Part shown: positions 1 through 5,326 of the stretch, piece after piece | Layout of the letters: every line of letters starts with the position of its first letter | Position numbering within the stretch: position 1 is the first letter of the stretch | Source: Betaproteobacteria bacterium UBA6910 | GTDB lineage: Bacteria > Pseudomonadota > Gammaproteobacteria > Burkholderiales > UBA6910 | Assembly: GCA_002451065.1 (NCBI GenBank) | Contig: DKBC01000033.1 | Span: forward strand, 11,345-16,670 | Direction: 5' to 3' | DNA: 5,326 nucleotides | Notes under the pieces: model-generated | What the model saw: only the letters and a program-made list of their open reading frames with translations | The model's database searches: none | Told to the model about the DNA's origin: nothing | Program-made: the position numbers and the translations under genes

Positions 1-20
1 GCAAGCCCCTGCGGAACTGA
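1..20 (+). CDS. Possible 3' end of an upstream gene (last codons only)
   Basis: In the frame starting at base 3 the sequence reads Lys-Pro-Leu-Arg-Asn and then a TGA stop at 18-20. This would end a gene 14 bp before the thiolase ATG, the tight spacing expected inside an operon. Thiolase genes of this kind often follow a 3-hydroxyacyl-CoA dehydrogenase/enoyl-CoA hydratase gene (fadB type), so that is the natural guess for its identity. Five residues cannot show this, and the stop could be chance. Confidence 0.25.
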
Positions 21-23
21 TTC

Positions 24-29
24 TGGAGA
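24..29 (+). promoter_or_regulatory. Ribosome binding site of the thiolase gene
   Basis: A purine-rich TGGAGA lies six bases before the ATG at 35. It matters because the thiolase reading frame stays open upstream to the window edge, so the frame alone does not fix the start. This site, and the fit of the resulting N-terminus to thiolases, support ATG 35. Confidence 0.6.
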
Positions 30-34
30 CGGAA

Positions 35-1234
35 ATGACCAAGCAAATACAGGACGCATACATCGTGGCCGCGGTGCGCACGCCCGTGGGCAAGGCGCCG
101 CGCGGCATGTTCCGGAACACCCGGCCGGACGACCTGCTGGCCCACGTGATTCGCGAGGCCCTGCGCGCGGTTCCGGAGATCGCCCCGGAGCGGGTCGAGG
201 ATGTGATCGTGGGTTGTGCCATGCCGGAAGCGGAGCAGGGAATGAACGTCGCCCGCATCGGCCTGCTGCTGGCGGGCCTGCCGGACAGCGTGCCGGGCAT
301 GACCATCAACCGCTTCTGCTCGTCGGGGGTGCAGGCGGTGGCCATGGCGGCAGACCGCATCCGGCTCGGCGAGGCGGATATGATGATCGCCGGCGGCACC
401 GAGAGCATGAGTCTGGTGCCCATGGGCGGGAACAAGGTCGCGTTCAATCCGGCGATTTTTGAGACAGATGAGAACCTGGCTATCGCCTATGGCATGGGAA
501 TCACCGCGGAAAAGGTGGCGGCCCAGTGGAAGGTGACCCGGGAGGAACAGGACGCGTTTGCCCTGGAAAGCCACAAGCGGGCGATCCGCGCCATCGAGAA
601 GGGGGAATTCAAGCAGGAGATCGCACCCTACGGCATCGCCGACCGGGTGCCGGATCTGGAGACCCGCACGGTGAAAGTCAAGAGCCGGGAAGCGGGGCTG
701 GACGAAGGGCCCCGTGCTGACACCTCCCTGGCGGTTCTGGCGAAACTGAAGCCGGCCTTTGCCGCCAAGGGCTCCGTCACGGCGGGAAACAGCTCGCAGA
801 TGTCGGACGGGGCGGCAGCGGTGGTGCTGGTGAGTGGCAAGTTGGCCAAGCAGTTGAATCTGAAACCTCTGGCCCGGTTCGCTGGCTACGCGGTGGCGGG
901 CGTTCCGCCCGAAATCATGGGTATCGGGCCGGTCAAGGCCATTCCCAGGGTCCTGGCCCAGTCCCGGATCAGCCAAGACGACGTGGACTGGATCGAGCTC
1001 AACGAGGCGTTCGCTGCCCAGTCCCTGGCCGTGATCAGGGAACTTGGCCTGGACCCGGCAAAAGTCAACCCGCTGGGAGGGGCCATCGCCCTGGGCCACC
1101 CCCTCGGCGCCACCGGCGCCATCCGGACCGCCACCCTGGTCCACGGCCTCAAGCGGAGCGGTAAGCGCTATGGCCTCGTGACCATGTGCATCGGCACGGG
1201 CATGGGAGCGGCGGGGCTGTTCGAGGCGGTCTGA
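35..1234 (+). CDS. fadA: Acetyl-CoA C-acyltransferase (3-ketoacyl-CoA thiolase, FadA type)
   Basis: This 399-residue cytoplasmic enzyme of the thiolase family would cleave 3-ketoacyl-CoA with CoA to give acetyl-CoA and a shortened acyl-CoA, the last step of beta-oxidation. All the family signatures are visible. The acyl-accepting nucleophile is Cys95 in NRFCSSG (92-98), and GGTESMS (120-126) follows. The NEAF motif is at 323-326, the catalytic His355 sits in GHPLGATGA (354-362), and the second catalytic Cys385 sits in CIGTGMG (385-391). The length is normal for the family (about 390-400) and nothing is truncated. The start at 35 has a good ribosome binding site and gives the usual thiolase opening ([14 protein letters not shown]). 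A FadL-type lipid porin gene downstream favours a degradative role. Biosynthetic acetoacetyl-CoA thiolase (AtoB/PhaA) shares all these motifs, so the family is certain but the exact chain-length role and the symbol are not. Confidence 0.93.
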   Translation: MTKQIQDAYIVAAVRTPVGKAPRGMFRNTRPDDLLAHVIREALRAVPEIAPERVEDVIVGCAMPEAEQGMNVARIGLLLAGLPDSVPGMTINRFCSSGVQAVAMAADRIRLGEADMMIAGGTESMSLVPMGGNKVAFNPAIFETDENLAIAYGMGITAEKVAAQWKVTREEQDAFALESHKRAIRAIEKGEFKQEIAPYGIADRVPDLETRTVKVKSREAGLDEGPRADTSLAVLAKLKPAFAAKGSVTAGNSSQMSDGAAAVVLVSGKLAKQLNLKPLARFAGYAVAGVPPEIMGIGPVKAIPRVLAQSRISQDDVDWIELNEAFAAQSLAVIRELGLDPAKVNPLGGAIALGHPLGATGAIRTATLVHGLKRSGKRYGLVTMCIGTGMGAAGLFEAV

Positions 1235-1378
1235 AGCCATTGTCAGGTAAGAATCGGGGGGGTGATGCATCGGCGCAACAGGGGTATGGCATACGCAAAA
1301 TATTCGGTGCATACTCCGCGCCGAAGCCCTATGGGCGGGGACGGTTTCCACCAAACAACAAACTCAGAGGAGTGAACG
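1235..1378 (+). promoter_or_regulatory. Intergenic leader of the FadL-type gene with short palindromes
   Basis: This 144-bp gap between the thiolase stop and the porin ATG has no terminator-like hairpin with a T-tract, so the thiolase transcript may run through. It contains an 8-bp palindrome GATGCATC (1264-1271) and an interrupted palindrome GTATG-G-CATAC (1284-1294). A further copy of GCATAC lies 20 bp downstream (1309-1314, first copy 1289-1294), and the AT-rich patch AAAATATT (1297-1304) sits between the two copies. Such spacing could suit a regulator operator over a promoter. I could not find a convincing -35/-10 pair: the best -10 guess, CATACT (1310-1315), lacks a good -35 partner. Regulation here is inference. 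Confidence 0.3.
1366..1372 (+). promoter_or_regulatory. Strong ribosome binding site of the FadL-type gene
   Basis: AGAGGAG, six bases before the ATG at 1379, is a near-ideal Shine-Dalgarno sequence. It fixes the start and suggests high expression, as expected for an abundant outer-membrane protein. Confidence 0.8.
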
Positions 1379-2662
1379 ATGAAAGTCAGGCTGACGGCGA
1401 TCGCGGCGGCGATCGGAGCCATGGGGGCGGTTTCTCTTGGAGGCAATCACGCTTACGCGGCGGGTTTCCAGCTTCTGGAGCAGAACGCGTCGGGGCTGGG
1501 CAACGCCTATTCCGGAACCGCGGCCTCGGCGGAGGATGCAACCACTATATTCTTCAATCCTGCTGGCATGAGCTTCTTGTCGGGCACCTCGGCCGCCGTG
1601 AGCATCGATTTGGTTAAGCCTTCCGCCAAGTTCTCTACCGCCACGTTCAATCCGTCCTTGGCCTTCCCGCCGGGTAGCGGGTTCTTTGACAACGGGGGGG
1701 ACGCCGGCGATTGGGCCATCGTGCCGGCGGCGTATTTTTCATATCGCATCAACCCGAAATGGGACGTTGGTGTTTCACTCAATGCGCCATTCGGACTAAG
1801 CACCGAGTACACCCCATCCTGGGTCGGCCGCCTCCAGGGCATCAAGTCCGAGCTCCAGACGATGGCCCTTGGGGGCAGCGCGTCCTACCGAATCAGTGAC
1901 ACCATTTCGATCGGTGCCGGCGTCACGGCGGAGTACGCAAAGGCCGACTTGACCTCGGCGGTCTCGCCCCTGGGGGGACAGTCGGAGCTCGAGGGTAACG
2001 ACTGGGGCTACGGCTGGAACATCGGCATCCTGGCCCAGGTGACCCCTTCGACACGGCTGGGCGCGTCCTACCGTTCCGAGGTAAAGCATGATATTGAAGG
2101 AACCATTGCCATTTTCGCGGCTCCTGTCCTTACGTTTGGCACCCCCGCTAGCGCGGAGGTCAAGCTGCCCGCGATTTTCACCGCCAGCGCGACCCACCAG
2201 CTCAACGACAGGTGGGAACTGCTGGCGGACATTGCCTGGACCGACTGGAGCGTGTTCGAGCAACTCCTGGTAACGGTTCCTCCAAGCCCCCTATTTACGC
2301 AGGGAATTGCTCAGAGGATTCCGGAAAACTGGGACGACACGTGGCGCTTCGCGGTGGGGGCCAACTACAAGTACAGCGAAACGGTCAAATTTCGATTCGG
2401 TGTCGCCTACGACGAGTCACCGGTGCCCGACGCGTTTCGTACCGTGCGTATCCCGGACAATGACCGGACCTGGATTGCCCTGGGCGTGCAGTTGAAGCTG
2501 ACCCCCAAGGACCTCCTCGACATGGGCTATGCCCATCTGTTCGTAAAGAACTCGTCGATCAATGCGCCGGCGCCCGGGACACAGCCGCCGTCCATTCCGG
2601 TCATCGGCAGTTACGACAATAGCGTGGACATTCTCGGCTTCCAGTACTCGCGCTCGTTCTGA
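1379..2662 (+). CDS. fadL: OmpP1/FadL/TodX-family outer-membrane transporter
   Basis: This 427-residue precursor is an outer-membrane beta-barrel that lets long-chain fatty acids or other hydrophobic molecules cross the outer membrane. The N-terminus is a Sec signal peptide: basic MKVR, an Ala-rich core, and a likely cleavage after AYA (residue 27). The mature protein starts AGFQLLEQNASGLGNAY, the hallmark of the family's plugging hatch, followed by the NPAGMS motif (60-65). Alternating amphipathic strands follow. The C-terminal part has the family-typical WDDTWRFAVGANY (318-330) and PDNDRTWIALG (359-369). The last residue is Phe427, the usual signal for barrel insertion by the BAM machinery. 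Mature length (about 400) is slightly below E. coli FadL (about 421). The thiolase gene upstream supports fatty acids as substrate, but TodX/XylN relatives carry aromatic hydrocarbons, so substrate and symbol remain tentative. It has a strong ribosome binding site and its own terminator. Confidence 0.92.
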   Translation: MKVRLTAIAAAIGAMGAVSLGGNHAYAAGFQLLEQNASGLGNAYSGTAASAEDATTIFFNPAGMSFLSGTSAAVSIDLVKPSAKFSTATFNPSLAFPPGSGFFDNGGDAGDWAIVPAAYFSYRINPKWDVGVSLNAPFGLSTEYTPSWVGRLQGIKSELQTMALGGSASYRISDTISIGAGVTAEYAKADLTSAVSPLGGQSELEGNDWGYGWNIGILAQVTPSTRLGASYRSEVKHDIEGTIAIFAAPVLTFGTPASAEVKLPAIFTASATHQLNDRWELLADIAWTDWSVFEQLLVTVPPSPLFTQGIAQRIPENWDDTWRFAVGANYKYSETVKFRFGVAYDESPVPDAFRTVRIPDNDRTWIALGVQLKLTPKDLLDMGYAHLFVKNSSINAPAPGTQPPSIPVIGSYDNSVDILGFQYSRSF

Positions 2663-2677
2663 TTCAGGCTTTCTGAG

Positions 2678-2715
2678 AAACGCCGCTGGCTTACCGGCGG
2701 CGTTTTTCTTTCTTT
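2678..2715 (+). terminator. Intrinsic (Rho-independent) terminator after the FadL-type gene
   Basis: The left arm AAACGCCGCTGG (2678-2689) pairs with the right arm CCGGCGGCGTTT (2694-2705) across a four-base loop CTTA. This gives a 12-bp stem with one T-G wobble. It runs into a T-rich tract at 2703-2715 (TTTTT C TTT C TTT). The hairpin begins 15 bp after the porin stop codon, the classic position, and should end that transcript before the next gene. Confidence 0.9.
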
Positions 2716-2757
2716 GGTTGGTTAGATTAGGCATATTCACTCGCGTCCGACCTCGCC

Positions 2758-3561
2758 ATGCCGGACTTCCCGCTTTCCGGAAAGACAGGTTTCAGGGCCC
2801 AAGCCTTGCTGCTGGGTCAGCGTCTGAGCCTGCGCGCGTGGCGGCCGGCCGACGCCCTGGCCATGAACCCGGTCACGGTGCTGGTGCGCGGCGGCGGGGT
2901 GGCGGTGCTGTTCCGTTACGGGGCGGTGGTGTTCTTCGACGTGGACCCCCTCGCGCGGGAGGCTTTCCTCTCCGACATCCGTCCCCAGGTCGGGAACCCC
3001 TACTCCTCGCCGGAGAGCGAGGACCTGGAAGTGCGGGTGGAAGCGGAAGCCAAGGAAGGCATGAAGGCGAACGCGGTGGTCCTGGACGCGGTCACCGTGG
3101 AACGTCTGCAGGTGATCGCCGACGTGCTGTCCAAGAGCGTGCTGCTTGCCTTTTACGAATCCAACATCGCCGCCACCTTCGACCGCATCGAGCCCCTGGC
3201 GGTGGAGCTGGAAAGCAGGGGCCGAATTGCCAGCAACACCCACGAACTGCTGCGCCATGTCGGCGCGACCCTGCACACCGAGACCCTGATGGTGGGGCGC
3301 GCGGCGGTGACGGACAAACCGGAGATCCTGTGGGATGTGCCCGGGCTCGAGGGCCTCTACCTCCGGCTGGAGGACGAGTATGAGATCGAGGAGCGCTACG
3401 CCGCCCTGGAGCAGAAGCTGGGCCTCATATCCCGCACCGCCCAGACCCTCACGGATACCCTGGACACGCGCCATTCCCTGCGGGTCGAGTGGTACATCGT
3501 GATCCTGATCGTCGCCGAAATCCTGCTTACGCTTTACGAGCTTTTCATCCACGGCCGTTAG
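2758..3561 (+). CDS. RMD1/DUF155-family protein with C-terminal membrane anchor
   Basis: This 267-residue protein belongs to the RMD1/YagE (DUF155) family, whose eukaryotic members (yeast Rmd1, human RMND1) are membrane proteins, RMND1 being linked to mitochondrial translation. Its bacterial role is unknown. Recognisable parts are the N-terminal ARALLLGxRL-like stretch (14-23), GGVAVLFRYGAVVFF (46-60), and the central helical region VERLQVIADVLSKSVLLAFYE (114-134). Next come KPEILWDVPGLEGLYLRLEDEYE (187-209) and the highly conserved LISRTAQTLTDTLDTRHSLRVEWYIVILIV (223-252). The last part is a membrane helix at about 244-262, followed by only a few residues, so the protein is probably tail-anchored with the bulk in the cytoplasm. 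ATG 2758 is the only usable upstream start (in-frame stop at 2728) and just precedes the conserved part, but no Shine-Dalgarno is visible. Its 3' end overlaps the convergent ABC gene by 17 bp. The family call is firm; the function is not. Confidence 0.88.
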   Translation: MPDFPLSGKTGFRAQALLLGQRLSLRAWRPADALAMNPVTVLVRGGGVAVLFRYGAVVFFDVDPLAREAFLSDIRPQVGNPYSSPESEDLEVRVEAEAKEGMKANAVVLDAVTVERLQVIADVLSKSVLLAFYESNIAATFDRIEPLAVELESRGRIASNTHELLRHVGATLHTETLMVGRAAVTDKPEILWDVPGLEGLYLRLEDEYEIEERYAALEQKLGLISRTAQTLTDTLDTRHSLRVEWYIVILIVAEILLTLYELFIHGR

Positions 3562-5089
3562 GCGTTATCGCGGCGGCCCGAAGTCCTTCGGGCACCGCCC
3601 AGCGGTCCAGGATCTCGAACCCTCCGTGCACCAAGAGCGCCAGCGCCGCGGCCGGCACCGCGCCGGCCAAAAGCATGGCGTGGTCGTTGAGGGCCAGGCC
3701 TTGGGCGATGCGCTCGCCGTAGCCGCCGGCGCCGATAAACGCGGCGATGGTGGCGGTGCCCACGTTGATGACCGCCGAAGTCTTGATTCCCGCGAGGATG
3801 GTCGGCAAGGCGATGGGCAACTCCACGTGGCGCAGGCTCTGTCGCGGTTTGAGCCCCAGGGCCAGAGCCGCCTGGCGCAACCCTGCCGGCGCGCCGGTCA
3901 GGCCGGCGTGGGTGTTGCGCACGATGGGCAGCAGTGAATAGAGGAACAACGCGACCAGCGCGGGCGCCAGGCCGATGGTGCCCAGCAGCGGGATCAGGAA
4001 GGCGAACAGCGCGAGGGAGGGAATGGTCTGGACCACTCCCACGGTGACCAGGATCGCCTGGCCCGCTTCCGTGACGCGGGCGGCGAGGATTCCCAGGGGA
4101 ATCCCGACGGCCGCCGCCGCTGCCAGGGAAACGAACGTAAGGAGAAGGTGCTCGACGGTGAGGCGCAACAGGTCGGGAGCCACTAACCGCACGAGGAATC
4201 CCTGCCGCCGTTTCCCGTTGTCGGCGCGAGAGCCCAGGAACTCCGCGGCAATGGCGGAAAAATCCCGGCCCTGAACCTCCGCTGCCGCGTTCATGCTTCG
4301 CATGTCGTCCTTGTCAATCCGGCCCGCCAACCGCTCCAGGGCGGAAAAAGTCGCCGGTAGCCGTGCGGGGAGGTCGAGCCGGTACAGCAGCACCGCGTCG
4401 TAGCGGGGGAAATATCCCTTATCGTCCTCGAGCACCCGCAACCCGTATTCCTGGAGCTTGGCGTCCGTCGTGTAGGCGTCGATGACGTCCACTTCTCCGG
4501 CCACCAGAGCCTCGTAGGCGAGTCCATGGTCAAGCCCGCGAGGCGCGGTGAAGGGCAGCCCGTACGCCTGCCGCAGCCCGTTCCAGCCGTCGGCACGGCC
4601 TATGAACTCGTGGGAGAGGCCGAGTCGCAGCCCGGAGTGTTCGGTCAGGTCCGAAATCCGGGCCACGCCGAGAGCCGCGGCCTGGCTTTCCCCCATGGCC
4701 AGCGCGTAGGTGTTGTTGAAACCCAGAGGCTGGGTCATCCCGATGCCCTGTAGCGCAAGTTCCTCGCGCATCAGCCCGGCGTTCGGCGGACCCTGCTGCC
4801 CGATCAGTTCGCGCCAGATAGTGCCGGTGTATTCCGGGTAGACGTCGATGGCGCCCGACTTCAGCGCCTCGAATACGATGGCGGTGTTGCCGAGCCCGCG
4901 CCGATGGATGGGATTTGCCTCGCCCGCGGCGCTGGCGCTCTGGGTCACGATTTCCCCCAAGAGGTAGGACTCGGTGAAGCGCTTCGAACCGATGACGATG
5001 TTCGCGTCGGCGGCGGCCAGCGCGGGCAGGAGGCCCGGCCCGAACAGGGTCAACAGGAGGATTGCGGGCTTGGCCCCCATGCCGACCAT
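3545..5089 (-). CDS. Fused osmoprotectant-type ABC transporter: substrate-binding domain plus permease
   Basis: One chain carries the periplasmic binding domain and the membrane permease of a glycine betaine/choline-type (OpuB/OpuC/ProX-ProW) importer. From the ATG at 5089 it is 514 residues. The N-terminus is a signal peptide or anchor (MVGMGAK, then a Leu-rich core ending ALAAADA). The binding domain (about residues 29-285) opens with GSKRFTESYLLGE and includes DVYPEYTG and DAYTTDAKL, all typical of the OpuAC-type family. The permease (about 305-495) has some five hydrophobic helices, the QTIPSLALFAFLIPLLG segment, and the EAA loop LRQAALALGL...VELPIALP that contacts the ATPase. Its end contains INVGTATIAAFIGAGGYGE. 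No ATPase gene is in the window. The start is uncertain: ATG 5080 or TTG 5116 would also work, and none has a clear ribosome binding site. It follows typA on the same strand after 33 bp or less, so co-transcription is likely. The ligand (betaine, choline, other quaternary amine or ergothioneine-like) cannot be read from the sequence. Confidence 0.9.
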   Translation of the reverse strand: MVGMGAKPAILLLTLFGPGLLPALAAADANIVIGSKRFTESYLLGEIVTQSASAAGEANPIHRRGLGNTAIVFEALKSGAIDVYPEYTGTIWRELIGQQGPPNAGLMREELALQGIGMTQPLGFNNTYALAMGESQAAALGVARISDLTEHSGLRLGLSHEFIGRADGWNGLRQAYGLPFTAPRGLDHGLAYEALVAGEVDVIDAYTTDAKLQEYGLRVLEDDKGYFPRYDAVLLYRLDLPARLPATFSALERLAGRIDKDDMRSMNAAAEVQGRDFSAIAAEFLGSRADNGKRRQGFLVRLVAPDLLRLTVEHLLLTFVSLAAAAAVGIPLGILAARVTEAGQAILVTVGVVQTIPSLALFAFLIPLLGTIGLAPALVALFLYSLLPIVRNTHAGLTGAPAGLRQAALALGLKPRQSLRHVELPIALPTILAGIKTSAVINVGTATIAAFIGAGGYGERIAQGLALNDHAMLLAGAVPAAALALLVHGGFEILDRWAVPEGLRAAAITPNGRG

Positions 5090-5122
5090 GCTCGGCCCGC
5101 GGTGTGGGTCCGTCAAGGCCGG

Positions 5123-5326
5123 TCAGCCCGCGGCGGCCTCGGACTTGGCGCGGGAGGCGCGTTTGCGCTCGTGCTCCTTGAGATGGCGCTTGCGGATGCG
5201 GATGGACTTAGGTGTGATTTCCACCAGCTCGTCATCGTCGATGAATTCCACCCCGTACTCGAGGGTGAGGGGAATCGGCGGGGTAAGCTGGATGGCCTCG
5301 TCCTTGCCGGCGGCGCGGATGTTGGT
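5123..5326 (-). CDS. typA: GTP-binding protein TypA/BipA, C-terminal end (5' part outside the window)
   Basis: The minus strand encodes the last 67 codons of a gene running in from the right edge, with a TGA stop at 5123-5125. The translation starts TNIRAAGKDEAIQLTPP and continues with EFIDDDELVEITPKSIRIRK and RHLKEHERKR, ending in a short Ala/Lys-rich tail. This is the conserved C-terminal domain of TypA/BipA, a translational GTPase related to EF-G. It binds the ribosome and helps 50S assembly and growth under stress such as cold. The KSIRIRKRHL stretch is basic, as expected for the ribosome-binding C-terminal domain. The GTPase domain is not in the window, so completeness cannot be judged. 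The ABC fusion gene follows closely on the same strand. Confidence 0.93.
   Translation of the reverse strand, partial: TNIRAAGKDEAIQLTPPIPLTLEYGVEFIDDDELVEITPKSIRIRKRHLKEHERKRASRAKSEAAAG

Noticed and set aside
1287..1304. TGGCAT start of a possible sigma-54 (-24/-12) promoter upstream of the FadL-type gene
   Set aside because: The required GC-containing -12 element (TTGC-like) is not at the right distance.
1694..1700. A run of seven G's inside the FadL-type gene (and another at 1256-1262 upstream) as a possible phase-variation tract
   Set aside because: Seven bases is short for a slippage switch, the gene is in frame, and such runs occur by chance in GC-rich DNA.
1796..2263. A minus-strand open frame (about 155 codons) inside the FadL-type gene
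   Set aside because: It is antisense to a gene with clear family motifs and a strong ribosome binding site, and has no recognisable domain.
2562..3383. A plus-strand open frame (about 273 codons) spanning the FadL 3' end, the terminator and most of RMD1
   Set aside because: It runs through an intrinsic terminator, and its translation is Arg/Gly/Ala/Pro-rich low-complexity sequence, typical of an out-of-frame shadow.
2737..3552. A long open frame (about 271 codons) on the minus strand opposite the RMD1 gene
   Set aside because: The encoded protein is His/Gly/Gln-rich without recognisable motifs, and it lies entirely antisense to a well-matched DUF155 gene. Long antisense frames are expected in GC-rich coding DNA.
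3572..3599. Hairpin as a Rho-independent terminator for RMD1 or the ABC gene
   Set aside because: No T-tract follows it on either strand, and it lies within coding sequence of the ABC gene. It is kept only as a low-interest observation.

Overview
The window is GC-rich and gene-dense, and looks like ordinary chromosome of a Gram-negative proteobacterium. A FadL-type outer-membrane beta-barrel with a Sec signal and a terminal Phe requires an outer membrane. The thiolase, RMD1/DUF155 and TypA sequences read like beta-/gammaproteobacterial proteins. That placement is inference from sequence style, not from a search. I see no mobile elements, CRISPR arrays, tRNA or rRNA genes.

Layout on the + strand: a possible last few codons of an upstream gene (stop at 18-20), then a complete acetyl-CoA acyltransferase (thiolase, 35-1234). 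A 144-bp gap with short palindromes follows, then a FadL/OmpP1/TodX-family outer-membrane transporter (1379-2662) closed by a strong intrinsic terminator (2678-2715). Next is an RMD1/DUF155-family protein with one C-terminal membrane anchor (2758-3561). On the - strand, entering from the right edge, is the C-terminal end of the ribosome-associated GTPase TypA/BipA (5123-5326, 5' end outside the window). Close behind it on the same strand is a fused osmoprotectant-type ABC transporter protein, with the substrate-binding domain followed by the permease (3545-5089). The RMD1 and ABC genes meet tail to tail and their coding sequences overlap by 17 bp.

How the genes work together: the thiolase (last step of beta-oxidation) and the FadL-like porin (uptake of long-chain fatty acids or other hydrophobic compounds across the outer membrane) form a plausible fatty-acid uptake and degradation neighbourhood. 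The ABC fusion would import a quaternary amine or similar osmolyte but needs an ATPase that is not in this window. TypA and RMD1 are housekeeping or poorly understood genes with no clear link to the rest. I found no convincing previously undescribed system. The points most worth a second look are the domain order of the ABC fusion, the cramped promoter space and missing ribosome-binding site of the RMD1 gene, the overlapping convergent gene ends, and the short palindromes upstream of the FadL gene.
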